Shown: positions 51,293-59,758 of the stretch, piece by piece
How the letters are laid out: every line of letters starts with the position of its first letter
Position numbering within the stretch: position 1 is the stretch's first letter
Source: Nostoc edaphicum CCNP1411
GTDB taxonomy: Bacteria > Cyanobacteriota > Cyanobacteriia > Cyanobacteriales > Nostocaceae
Assembly: GCF_014023275.1 (NCBI RefSeq)
Contig: NZ_CP054698.1
Coordinates: 2,294,001-2,358,000, forward strand
DNA: 64,000 nucleotides
Direction of reading: 5' to 3'
The notes under the pieces: model-generated
What the model saw: the letters and a program-made list of their open reading frames with translations, nothing else
The model's database searches: none
What the model was told of the DNA's origin: nothing
Position numbers and translations under genes: made by a program

Positions 51293-54286
51293 CTAAAGAA
51301 TCCTCCCGGCAGCGCACACAATACGAAAACCAATATCGTAGTTGTGGAAGTCGCGCGACGTGTCGTAGTAGCGACACGCGGAACGGCAGTAGTCAGGATC
51401 GTAGAGCCAGGAACCGCCCCGCAGCAATGGAGATTTATTATCATTATCTATCCATGCACTTCCATCAATAGGCGCTTCTTTATAGTTGTCATGCCAACTA
51501 TCTTGACACCACTCCCAGACATTCCCGTGCATGTCGTATAATCCAAAGGCATTGGGTGGAAAACTTCCTACTTCTGTTGTTTCTTGGCGAAATTTGCCCT
51601 TTGGTGCAGAAGCATAAGTGTAATCCCCATTGTAGTTAGCTAACTCAGTTGTAATCGTCTCGCCAAAGTGAAATGGTGTCGTTGTTCCTGCACGACAAGC
51701 GTATTCCCACTCTGCTTCACTAGGTAGACGATATTTACGCCCAGTCTTTTGACTCAGCTTTTCGCAAAATTCCACTGCATCATTCCAGGATACTTTCTCT
51801 ACAGGACGTTTTGCCCCCTTGAAGGAGGAGGGATTGCTGCCCATTATTTGCTGGTACTGTTCCTGAGTCACTTGAAAATTGCCTATAAAAAAAGCAGGCA
51901 CATTCACAGTGTGCTGTGGGTCTTCAGCTTTGGTTCGACCATTTTCACTGGGTGGCGAACCCATCTTAAATGAACCAGCAACAATCTGAACCATATCTAA
52001 AGTTATGCCATTGCCTAAGTCCTCCTTAAAGAACTTAGCTTGCTTGGTAGGATCTCGTTTAATTATCTGTCCCTTTTTATCTACCGTTACCGTTTCATCA
52101 CCCTTAAAAATTTCACGGACTACTACTGCTGTCACCAAACCTACACCTCCCAAGCCAGCCCACTTCAAAAACTTTTGTCGAGTTATTCGCTCTTGAGTCG
52201 CTGGAGTTAATTGAGTACGGCTTGGCTGCTGAATATACTGCTGTAATTTTTGTTGTTTTTCTGCGTCGTCTTGTTGCCGTTGTTTCTCTACCTCTTGGTG
52301 CTTCAATCGTACAGATTCTTGTTGCTGTCTGATTCTCTCTTGCTCTTTTTGGTCTTCTGCTTCTGAAGATGATTGAATAATAATTGCTTCAAGTTCAGCT
52401 ATTTCCACATCATTTAGTTCTAAAATTTGTTGGAAGCGCTTAAGTTCTTCACGAGTAGCATCACTAAGAGGATATTCAAACTGAATTGACTCTCTAAACA
52501 CCTCTTCATACTGCTGAAGCTTTTGCTGATGTTCCTCTATAGCCGCAATAATTGGATTTTCAATTGCAGTCACATCCTCAGCAGTCAGATTCAACGCTTG
52601 ATGACGTTGCGTTAGTTGAGAGCGTTTGAAAGCACTGAGCGGATATTCTTGCTGAACACCTTCTGTAAACTCCTGCTCATATTGCCGCAAATTTGCTTGA
52701 TACGTTTCAATCTCCGCATTAATCCGCCTCTCGATCACACCCACATCTCTATCACTCAACCCCAACGTCTGCCAGGTTTCCTGCAACTGCTTTTGCATCA
52801 CATCATCAGGATAATGCTGGCGCTGCGTCGCCTTCACAAATGCCTGTTCGTACTGCTGAAGTTTTTGATGATAGCTTTCAATCTGTGTTGTGATTTGCGC
52901 TTCAATTGGTGCAACATCTACATCTGTCAATCCCAAGTGCTGCTGCTGTTGACGTAAATTAGTCCGGGTTGCCTCGCTGAGAGGATATTCCCGCTGCGTG
53001 GCAGTAAAAAACAGCCGTTGGTAGTCTTGGAGTTTTTGGTGATATGCCTCTACCTCAGCCGTAATCTGAGATTCAATTGCCGCAATATCTCTATCCGCAA
53101 GTTCTAATTGCTGCTGGGTTTGCCGTAAGCGATCGCGGCTTGCCGTACTCAGGGGAAACTCCTGTCGCAGTGCCGTTGTAAACGTCTGCTGATATGTTTG
53201 CAGGTTTTGCTGATGCGTCTTAAATCGTGCAGTCACTAGTGCCTCAATCGGCATCGTGTCCTCATTCCGCAGCCCCAAAATTTGTTGGAGATTTTGCAGA
53301 TCGTGGCGATCGCTATCGGTAATTCTCTCATCTCGCTCCAGTAGTTCAGTGAACACCTGCTGATACTGCTGGAGTTTTTCGCGGAACTCGTTGCGGTACG
53401 GTTCCAACACCTCATCTTCGATCGCCTTCGCCTCAGTTGTCTCCAATCCCAAGCGAGTCCTCTGATAATCTAATGTCCGACGACCAACAAGAGAAATTTC
53501 GCCTCGATGAATAAATCGCGCTACCTCTTTACGATATCGCTGTCTAGGATCACCCGGAGCCACCTTTGACAGTTGAATCTTAAAGCCTTCTCGAATTGCA
53601 TAGATTTCCGGCTTCATCGCAGGTTGAAGTTCTCGCACCTTCTGACTGGCGTATTCATGGAGTTCATCGATGGAAATAAACTCATCGCGATCGCGATCGG
53701 CTTCTCCTGACTTGATACCTTCAATCAAAAAACGAGTGTAAATCGATAAATCTTGCCCCTCTTGCTCAAAGGAATATTGAGTCGAAGTAGAAGAAGTCAA
53801 TACTGCTCGTCCTTCACCGCCCAACTGCTCCCGGATGTCAATCATACCGTCATCTTTGGCGGACATCCCTTCGGCAAACGCGCCACTAAAGCAGCTATCT
53901 AGGATCACCACCTGCCGCTGGGAGCGGCTTTCGCTCATGTGAACGTGAATAAAATTGGCAGACACCGACGTTGAGCGAATCAATTTTTTACTAGTGTTGC
54001 TAGTCGCCAGATACAGCCTGCCGCGATCGTCTTTGATGCCGTGTCCCGAAAAATACAGCAACAGCAAATCATCTTTGTGTCGTCCAGAGAATAGCGTTTC
54101 GATCGCAATTTCTACAACTTGTCGCTCAGGATTTTTTAGCCGGGTAATATCTGACACAGCAAATCCGCCCATCTCTGGATGCAGCAGTACTTCGTACACT
54201 GCATCCACATCTCTAACTGCACTGGGCAAAGGGTTCAGCCCTGGTTCATACTCACTGACCCCAATCAGCAATGCTACCTTCGCCAT
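51293..54286 (-). CDS. Caspase-FGE membrane protein with a DGR-type variable C-terminus
   Basis: 997 aa. Residues 1-240: caspase-like (peptidase C14) domain with YFSGHG (His82) and LDSCFSG (Cys132). Residues 197-208 look like an EF-hand loop (D-x-D-x-D ... E). Residues about 295-640: six helical repeats of about 57 aa (core YHQKLQQYEQAF, then YPLS). A charged coiled coil and one membrane helix (about 702-727) follow. Residues 750-997: FGE-sulfatase/C-type-lectin fold (RLPSEAEWEYACRAG, GLYDMHGNVWEWCQD, RGGSW, CRSA, IGFRIVC). Only one cysteine of the FGE pair is evident, so a binding rather than an oxidase role is likely. Codons 961-984 have the pattern of a diversified DGR region. Inferred role: a membrane sensor whose variable domain binds a ligand and triggers the protease. 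It is read divergently from purN. Confidence 0.93.
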   Translation of the reverse strand: MAKVALLIGVSEYEPGLNPLPSAVRDVDAVYEVLLHPEMGGFAVSDITRLKNPERQVVEIAIETLFSGRHKDDLLLLYFSGHGIKDDRGRLYLATSNTSKKLIRSTSVSANFIHVHMSESRSQRQVVILDSCFSGAFAEGMSAKDDGMIDIREQLGGEGRAVLTSSTSTQYSFEQEGQDLSIYTRFLIEGIKSGEADRDRDEFISIDELHEYASQKVRELQPAMKPEIYAIREGFKIQLSKVAPGDPRQRYRKEVARFIHRGEISLVGRRTLDYQRTRLGLETTEAKAIEDEVLEPYRNEFREKLQQYQQVFTELLERDERITDSDRHDLQNLQQILGLRNEDTMPIEALVTARFKTHQQNLQTYQQTFTTALRQEFPLSTASRDRLRQTQQQLELADRDIAAIESQITAEVEAYHQKLQDYQRLFFTATQREYPLSEATRTNLRQQQQHLGLTDVDVAPIEAQITTQIESYHQKLQQYEQAFVKATQRQHYPDDVMQKQLQETWQTLGLSDRDVGVIERRINAEIETYQANLRQYEQEFTEGVQQEYPLSAFKRSQLTQRHQALNLTAEDVTAIENPIIAAIEEHQQKLQQYEEVFRESIQFEYPLSDATREELKRFQQILELNDVEIAELEAIIIQSSSEAEDQKEQERIRQQQESVRLKHQEVEKQRQQDDAEKQQKLQQYIQQPSRTQLTPATQERITRQKFLKWAGLGGVGLVTAVVVREIFKGDETVTVDKKGQIIKRDPTKQAKFFKEDLGNGITLDMVQIVAGSFKMGSPPSENGRTKAEDPQHTVNVPAFFIGNFQVTQEQYQQIMGSNPSSFKGAKRPVEKVSWNDAVEFCEKLSQKTGRKYRLPSEAEWEYACRAGTTTPFHFGETITTELANYNGDYTYASAPKGKFRQETTEVGSFPPNAFGLYDMHGNVWEWCQDSWHDNYKEAPIDGSAWIDNDNKSPLLRGGSWLYDPDYCRSACRYYDTSRDFHNYDIGFRIVCAAGRIL
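51335..51406 (-). other. Candidate DGR variable region in the caspase-FGE gene
   Basis: Codons 961-984 between RGGSW and IGFRIVC. Putative variable codons are CTC TAC GAT, GAC TAC, TGT, TAC TAC GAC, TTC CAC AAC TAC GAT, all NNY. The constant codons between them are CCT, TGC, CGT TCC GCG, CGC and CGC GAC. This is what adenine-specific mutagenesis of an AAY-rich template produces. The GC-rich 3' part (TGTGCGCTGCCGGGAGG) could be the initiation-of-homology segment. No template repeat, RT or avd gene was found in the window. Confidence 0.7.
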
Positions 54287-54527
54287 TTAACTCACCTGTG
54301 CTGCGATCAAATCCTCTGCGGCTTTAATCTCTGTGTTGTTTCCTTTATACCAAGCTTTAGAATATCATCTCTATCAACCGGAATAGTAGTCTGTCAAGAA
54401 CTAATTTACGGGTAAATTCCCTGTAGAGACGGCGATTTATCGCGTCTCTCTAACTTCATCAAGCGTAGGCGTAGCCAGTCCTAGACATCGCTAATTCAAA
54501 GGATCAAATTCTACCTATTTATGTCAT
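54287..54527. other. Right border of the inserted island
   Basis: Contains a partial copy (54384-54453) of the MITE seen at 37572-37675 (TAGTAGTCTGTCAA, GTAGAGACGGCGATTTAT). At about 54458-54495 lies an inverted copy of the dispersed repeat that follows the left 140-bp repeat (GCGTAGGCGTAGCC ... AGACATCGCTAAT). No gene. Confidence 0.6.
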
Positions 54528-54667
54528 AAAAATCCAGGCTGCTACTGTATCATTATCCAACCACGATTTAGTATATTTTTTTGGCATCTATAATTTTCCT
54601 TCTTAGCTGTTATGACCCTCCGCCCTGATTCTGCCCTTAGCTTGGTTTCTCCCAGCATTAGCGATGT
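54528..54667. repeat. 140-bp direct repeat, right copy (permease relic plus purN start)
   Basis: Matches 48082-48221. Here the purN start is the functional half, and the minus strand carries a relic of the permease start (MPKKYTKSWLDNDT) that ends in a stop after about 22 codons. Confidence 0.85.
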
Positions 54668-55274
54668 ATGCCAACAAGTCGCCCCTTTAAAACTGGGAAT
54701 TATGGCTTCTGGGAATGGCAGCAATTTTGATGTAGTTGCTCAAGCTATCCAAGATGGACAGCTAAATGCCCAAATTCAAGTTTTAATTTACAATAACCCC
54801 TCGGCGAAAGCAGCCGTAAGAGCAGCTAATAGAGGTGTAGAAGCTGTTTTATTAAATCACCGCAACTATCAAAGCCGAGAAGAATTTGATGATCAAATTG
54901 TGCAGACATTACTTCACTACAATGTGGAATGGGTGATTTTGGCAGGTTGGATGCGATTATTAACGTCAGTTTTCATGGATGCCTTTCCTGACAAAATTAT
55001 TAATATCCATCCTAGTTTGTTACCTAGTTTCAAGGGAATCCATGCTGTAGAACAAGCCTTGGCATCTGGGGTAAAAATCACTGGTTGTACAGCGCACATA
55101 GCTTGTCTAGAAATGGATAGTGGCCCAATCTTGATGCAAGCCGCAGTACCAGTTTTGCCGGATGATACAGCAGAAACACTCCACGCTAGGATTCAAGTTC
55201 AGGAACATCGAATTTTACCATTAGCGATCGCTCTGGCAGCTTCTTCGTCAAAAATGACACTAAGTTTAACGTGA
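54612..55274 (+). CDS. purN: Phosphoribosylglycinamide formyltransferase (PurN)
   Basis: 220 aa. It transfers a formyl group from 10-formyl-THF to glycinamide ribonucleotide in purine synthesis. Visible motifs: LGIMASGNGSNFDVV (phosphate binding), the catalytic NIHPSLLPSFKG with Asn and His, and EMDSGPIL with the conserved Asp. ATG 54612 lies within the 140-bp repeat, whose other copy at 48082 carries the same first codons. The N-terminus is about 25 residues longer than in E. coli PurN. Confidence 0.94.
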   Translation: MTLRPDSALSLVSPSISDVCQQVAPLKLGIMASGNGSNFDVVAQAIQDGQLNAQIQVLIYNNPSAKAAVRAANRGVEAVLLNHRNYQSREEFDDQIVQTLLHYNVEWVILAGWMRLLTSVFMDAFPDKIINIHPSLLPSFKGIHAVEQALASGVKITGCTAHIACLEMDSGPILMQAAVPVLPDDTAETLHARIQVQEHRILPLAIALAASSSKMTLSLT

Positions 55275-55315
55275 AAATATATAGTCTATTGTTCCTTGCT
55301 CATTCGTGATAGAAA

Positions 55316-55347
55316 GATCCCCAACTCCGTAAAAGTTGTCGGGGATC
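55316..55347. terminator. Hairpin between convergent purN and GAF-protein genes
   Basis: GATCCCC (55316-55322) pairs with GGGGATC (55341-55347), extended by AACT/AGTT. It stands 41 nt after purN and 15 nt after the end of the minus-strand gene, so it may serve both. No long T-tract. Confidence 0.5.
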
Positions 55348-55362
55348 TGCGGGTTGCAATAG

Positions 55363-57942
55363 CTATTCACCATTAGCTTCAGCAGCTTGATACGCTTGTA
55401 GGAGCCTAGCATGATCGAGAGTAAATCCTACTTGCATCGCTATCTGGGCAAATAAATCAATCTCAGGCTGTTGCCAATCACGGGGTTCAGAACACTGATG
55501 TGCAATTAACAAGCCAAATAGCTGCTCATCTTTGATAATGGGTGCGACTAAATTTGCTTTGACAGCAAAGGATTCGAGTAAGCTAATGTGACAATCAGCC
55601 AAATCAGACTCATAAATGTTGTTGATTGCGACCACGCGACCAGACTGGTACTTTTCTACATACCCTTGAGTAAAACAGGGATCGTGGATTTTAGATCGCA
55701 AAACTTTGGGATAGCCTGAAACCACTGATTCGGCAATTATAATTCCGAACCAATTAGCGTAAAAACTATAAACCAGCACTCTGTCAGTACTCAGTGCTTT
55801 GCGAACCTCTTCCACAGTGGTTTTGATGATATCCTCTTCGTTAAGCGATTGGCGAATCTTGCGGATAATATCCACTAGCAACTGACTTCGCATCCTTTCG
55901 GCTTCGCTTCTTTGCAGGAGTCTGGCATGATCCAGAGCAAATCCCACTTGCATGGCTATTTGGCCAAATAAATCAATCTCAGATTGTTGCCAATCACGAG
56001 GTCTGGAGCATTGATGTGCAATTAACAAGCCAAATAGCTGCTCATCTTTAAGAATGGGGGCTACTAAATTTGCTTTGACAGCAAAGGATTCGAGTAAGCT
56101 AATGTGACAATCAGCTAAACCGGCTTCATAAATGTTGTTGATTGCGAGAACCCGACCAGACTGATACTCTTCTACATAACCTTGACCAAAACATGGGTCT
56201 TGGATTTCAGCTCGTAAAACTTTTGGGTAGGTGAGAACAACTGATTCGGCAATCACAGTTCCAGACCAATTAGCATTAAAGCTATAAACCATCACTCGGT
56301 CAGTACTCAGTACCTTACGAACCTCGTCTACGGTAATTTTGAGGACATCCTCTTCATTGAGCGATTGGCGAATGCTGCCGATAGTATCCACCAACAACCG
56401 GCTTTGCACACCTTCAGCCTCGATTCGTTGCAACAACCTGGCGTGGTCAAGAGCAAATCCTACTTGCATTGCTAGCTGGGCAAATAAATCAATCTCAGGC
56501 TGTTGCCAATCACGGGGTCTAGAACACTGATGTGCAATTAACAAGCCAAATAGCTGTTCATCTTTGAGAATGGGGGCAACCAAATTTGCTTTGACAGCAA
56601 AGGATTCGAGCAGGTTAATGTGACAATCAGCCAAACCGGACTCATAAATATTGTTTGTGGCTACAACGCGACCAGACTGATATTTTTCTACATAACCTTG
56701 ACCGAAACAGATGTCTTGGATTTCAGACCGCAAAACTTTGGGATAACCTGGAACCACTGATTCGGCAATGATGATTCCAGACCAATCAGTGTTAAGGCTA
56801 TAAACCAGCACTCGATCAGTACTCAGTACTTTACGAACCTCTTCCACAGTGGTTTTGAGGACATCCTCTTCGTTGAGGGATTGGCGAATGCTGCGGGTAA
56901 TTTCTATGAATAACTGAGCTTTATCTGCTTTGGTATCTACCTGTTCTAGAAGCTTGGTGTAGTCAAGGGCAAATCCTACTTGCATGGCTATCTGAGCGAA
57001 CAAATCAATTTCAGACTGCTGCCAAAAGCGAAGTCTAGAACACTGATGTGCAATCAATAAACCAAATAGCTGTTTGCCTTTGAGAATGGGTGCTACTAAA
57101 TGAGATTTAACCGCAAATTGTTCCAGCAAGTCAATATCACTATCACTGAGATCGGCTTTATGGATGTCATCAATAGCATGGATGCTACCACTCTGGTATT
57201 TTCCTACATACCCTGCCTCGAACCCAGGATCTGAGACTGTAACCCCTAAGATTTTCGGTAAACCAGGTGCTACTGATTCGCTGATAAAGGTTCCATTACA
57301 GTTGGAGTTGAAACAAAAGATGGTTACGCGATCAATGCTTAAAGCTCTGCGAATTTCTTCTGAGGTAGTTTTGAGAACATCTTCTTCATTAAATGATTCT
57401 CGAATCCAGCGGGTAATTTTTATCAATAGCTGGGAGTAATCAGCTTCGGCTTCTTTCTCTTGTACCAAAACCGAAAGCAGGTCTGTGAATAAGGTGATGT
57501 TTCTTTCTAACATCACTAATTCATCTTGGTTAGCGATGAAAACTTCAGTAAACTCACTATTTGGACGTAGCTTTGTTTTGATGGTATTAGAAATTGCAGC
57601 TGCCTTGCTGACTCGACTCATAACTCGATTAGTCACAAAAACAGCGATCGCACCTGCCAAAATTGCTGTTACTCCTGTACCAGTTAACAGGAGTAATAAT
57701 TGTCTCTGTAGAGCAAGTTCTGTTTCTGTTGAACTTTTTGCACTCTCAAGTCTTACTTGCGGAATTTGTTTGGTAATTAAATTAATACCATAGTAGTAAG
57801 TAGCTGTTCCAATTGCAACCACAGGAAGGACACTGATACTTAGTGCCCAAACAATCGCTTTAGTCTTTAAACTCCATTTTTGCTGCCACAGTCTTTGTTT
57901 ACGATTTCGTCTTGCTTGGTTTTGAGAAAAAGACTGACTCAT
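55363..57942 (-). CDS. Membrane protein with four GAF domains, three of DXCF cyanobacteriochrome type
   Basis: 859 aa. Two membrane helices (about 31-53 and 82-107) flank a short external loop; a HAMP-like linker follows. Four GAF domains have a period of about 172 residues (about 175, 342, 514, 687). GAF2, GAF3 and GAF4 each have a D-x-C-F motif (about 410, 582, 754) and a Cys-His pair in ADCHINLL/ADCHISLL (about 441, 612, 784), the two cysteines of DXCF cyanobacteriochromes. GAF1 lacks both (DPGF, SDSD). The protein ends right after GAF4; no kinase, GGDEF or MCP domain follows. PixJ-type phototaxis receptors have similar N-termini plus an MCP output. GAF2-4 are near-duplicates. The light-sensing role is inferred. 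Confidence 0.85.
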   Translation of the reverse strand: MSQSFSQNQARRNRKQRLWQQKWSLKTKAIVWALSISVLPVVAIGTATYYYGINLITKQIPQVRLESAKSSTETELALQRQLLLLLTGTGVTAILAGAIAVFVTNRVMSRVSKAAAISNTIKTKLRPNSEFTEVFIANQDELVMLERNITLFTDLLSVLVQEKEAEADYSQLLIKITRWIRESFNEEDVLKTTSEEIRRALSIDRVTIFCFNSNCNGTFISESVAPGLPKILGVTVSDPGFEAGYVGKYQSGSIHAIDDIHKADLSDSDIDLLEQFAVKSHLVAPILKGKQLFGLLIAHQCSRLRFWQQSEIDLFAQIAMQVGFALDYTKLLEQVDTKADKAQLFIEITRSIRQSLNEEDVLKTTVEEVRKVLSTDRVLVYSLNTDWSGIIIAESVVPGYPKVLRSEIQDICFGQGYVEKYQSGRVVATNNIYESGLADCHINLLESFAVKANLVAPILKDEQLFGLLIAHQCSRPRDWQQPEIDLFAQLAMQVGFALDHARLLQRIEAEGVQSRLLVDTIGSIRQSLNEEDVLKITVDEVRKVLSTDRVMVYSFNANWSGTVIAESVVLTYPKVLRAEIQDPCFGQGYVEEYQSGRVLAINNIYEAGLADCHISLLESFAVKANLVAPILKDEQLFGLLIAHQCSRPRDWQQSEIDLFGQIAMQVGFALDHARLLQRSEAERMRSQLLVDIIRKIRQSLNEEDIIKTTVEEVRKALSTDRVLVYSFYANWFGIIIAESVVSGYPKVLRSKIHDPCFTQGYVEKYQSGRVVAINNIYESDLADCHISLLESFAVKANLVAPIIKDEQLFGLLIAHQCSEPRDWQQPEIDLFAQIAMQVGFTLDHARLLQAYQAAEANGE

Positions 57943-58522
57943 AAATGAAACCTGGGTTGCTGCAATTGAAAATCAGGTAAATAACCTCACCAACAAATTC
58001 TACACAAAACTTATTTAATAAAGGCTGGCTGTCAAGAGTATTTTAAAGCACTAACCTTTTACTTTGTGCCCAATAAGGCTTTTTTCTCTTTGACCTCAAA
58101 AAATCAGGTCTGATTAATGGGCTTGGTAACAATCAAATAGCGATCGCTTTGTTATAGTGTCTTATTCTCTCATCAGGTGTTACGGTTTTTTGGCAAGACA
58201 GTCAAACAATTTTTCTTTTTTAACAACAGTTCTACAGATTTCTCGTAACTAGCTTCTCCTGTAAGAAATAGAGAGAAGCAACGCAAAAACATACTTTTAA
58301 TTTTTGCCTGCACAAAAGCTTATTTTTTTTCTTCCCTCGTAAGGAAGAGATTAGGTGTTATATATTCATTGACTAAAATCCAAAATTGAATGATTCCTGG
58401 ATTCTGCTGTAAGTGCAAGACGCGATGAATCGCGTCTCTACAAATGGTCGTCGCATTCTGTTATCAAATTGTTATGCGATTAATGGATAATTGAATTTCT
58501 CCTTAATCTACATAATGTTCAG
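57943..58522. other. Spacer with a dispersed hairpin
   Basis: 580 nt, AT-rich, no gene seen. It contains a GCGATCGC site at about 58140 and the palindrome AGACGCGATGAATCGCGTCT at 58418-58437, which belongs to the dispersed hairpin family seen near 45600 and 54430. It should hold the promoter of the GAF protein gene. Confidence 0.5.
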
Positions 58523-59176
58523 CTATTCTGGTTGATTAGGACGATTTTCGTGATGAGAGGCTCCGCGATCGCCAGGAGGATGAGGTGGAACGCCTAATGC
58601 ATCGATTAACTGTTGTTCAGTGACACCAAGTTTTGCGGCTGCGGCTGCAAAATCGGGTTTGGGTGGGCGTTGATTGCGATCGCCTGGATTTGGAGGATTG
58701 GCAGGAACTCCTAACGCAGCTTTTAACTGTGCTTCTGTAACTCCTAACTTGGTTGCTGCGGCTGCAAAATCAGGTCGAGGTGGGCGCTGATTGCGATCGC
58801 CTGGATTGGGAGGATTGGCAGGAAATCCTAACGCAGCTTTTAACTGTGCTTCTGTAACTCCTAACTTGGCCGCTGCGGCTGCAAAATCAGGTCGAGGTGG
58901 GCGTTGATTGCGATCGCCTGGATTTGGAGGATTGGCAGGAACTCCCAACGCAGCTTTTAACTGTGCTTCTGTAACTCCTAACTTAGTCGCAGCAGCTGCA
59001 AAATCAGGTCGAGGTGGGTGTGGTTTTTTGTCTGATGGTTGGTTAGGCGGTAGTTGCGCCTGTGCAATTTGATCGAATTGATTAGCAGCATTTGCTTGAT
59101 TGAGTGAAATAAAACCAAATGTGCCAACCAAAACAGGAATCGCTGTCACCACTAGTAATCGACGAATATTCATCAT
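58523..59176 (-). CDS. Exported protein with four 39-44-residue tandem repeats
   Basis: 217 aa with a signal peptide (MNIRRLLVVTAIPVLVGTF, cleavage near ANA-AN). The mature part is four copies of a unit whose core is DFAAAAAKLGVTEAQLKAAL followed by a Pro/Gly/Asn/Arg linker (PANPPNPGDRNQRPP). The unit is a short helical pair linked by extended spacers. The DNA repeats are about 132 bp, nearly identical, and each linker encodes a GCGATCGC site. No catalytic motif. The N-terminus is paralogous to the next gene. A GGAG stands before the double ATG. Possibly a ligand-, metal- or envelope-binding protein. Confidence 0.82.
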   Translation of the reverse strand: MMNIRRLLVVTAIPVLVGTFGFISLNQANAANQFDQIAQAQLPPNQPSDKKPHPPRPDFAAAATKLGVTEAQLKAALGVPANPPNPGDRNQRPPRPDFAAAAAKLGVTEAQLKAALGFPANPPNPGDRNQRPPRPDFAAAATKLGVTEAQLKAALGVPANPPNPGDRNQRPPKPDFAAAAAKLGVTEQQLIDALGVPPHPPGDRGASHHENRPNQPE

Positions 59177-59344
59177 TAAATCTCCAAAAGTTATATTTCT
59201 AATTAAGTCTTTTCAAAATAGTCATTAGTCCTTGGTGATTGGGACTAATGACTTCAATTTCATCACGGCAATTCAAGAAAACAAGCGATCGCAAGAGTGT
59301 GTCGGAAAGACTTGCGATGTTTTCGTAGCTGTGGGATGAGTTAA

Positions 59345-59614
59345 TTAACGATTATTCTGTCCTAACCGGTTTTGAACCGCGCCCTGATTATGGGCTTGGG
59401 GACGTTGGAGAGAACGCTTTTTCTGATTTGGACGGGGCTTGGAATGTCTAACTTTTGGTTTTTTATCAGATATTTGCGGTCTGTTGGGCTGTTGTGAAAT
59501 CTGTACGTTCCGATGAGATGGATTAGCGGCATTTGCCTGATTGGGTGTAATGAAACCGAATGTACCAATCAAAAAAGGAATTGCTGCTACGGCTAAGATT
59601 CGACGAATATTCAT
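59345..59614 (-). CDS. Small basic exported protein
   Basis: About 89 aa from ATG 59612-59614 (AAAGG upstream); a TTG at 59623 could add three residues. The signal peptide MNIRRILAVAAIPFLIGTF is nearly the same as in the 217-aa neighbour. The mature part is short, very basic and Gln/Asn/Pro-rich (KPKVRHSKPRPNQKKRSLQR). It looks like a duplicate of the neighbour that lost or never gained the repeats. It lies divergent to the response regulator gene with 144 nt between. Confidence 0.7.
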   Translation of the reverse strand: MNIRRILAVAAIPFLIGTFGFITPNQANAANPSHRNVQISQQPNRPQISDKKPKVRHSKPRPNQKKRSLQRPQAHNQGAVQNRLGQNNR

Positions 59615-59758
59615 AAAAATCAACCTTTAAAAGGTAGGGTGTTCATATTTCTAATTGAGCCACCTCAAAATTACAGCTCCCCTATTTTCTAAATTACAGT
59701 TTTGTAATTTGAACAAAAAAATAATGAATTTAGAATGGAACAATATATGAATTAATAA

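Noticed and set aside
51293..51600. The FGE-fold as an active formylglycine-generating enzyme
   Set aside because: Only one cysteine of the needed pair is evident in the RGGSW...CRSA region, and the other positions are variable codons; a binding domain is more likely.
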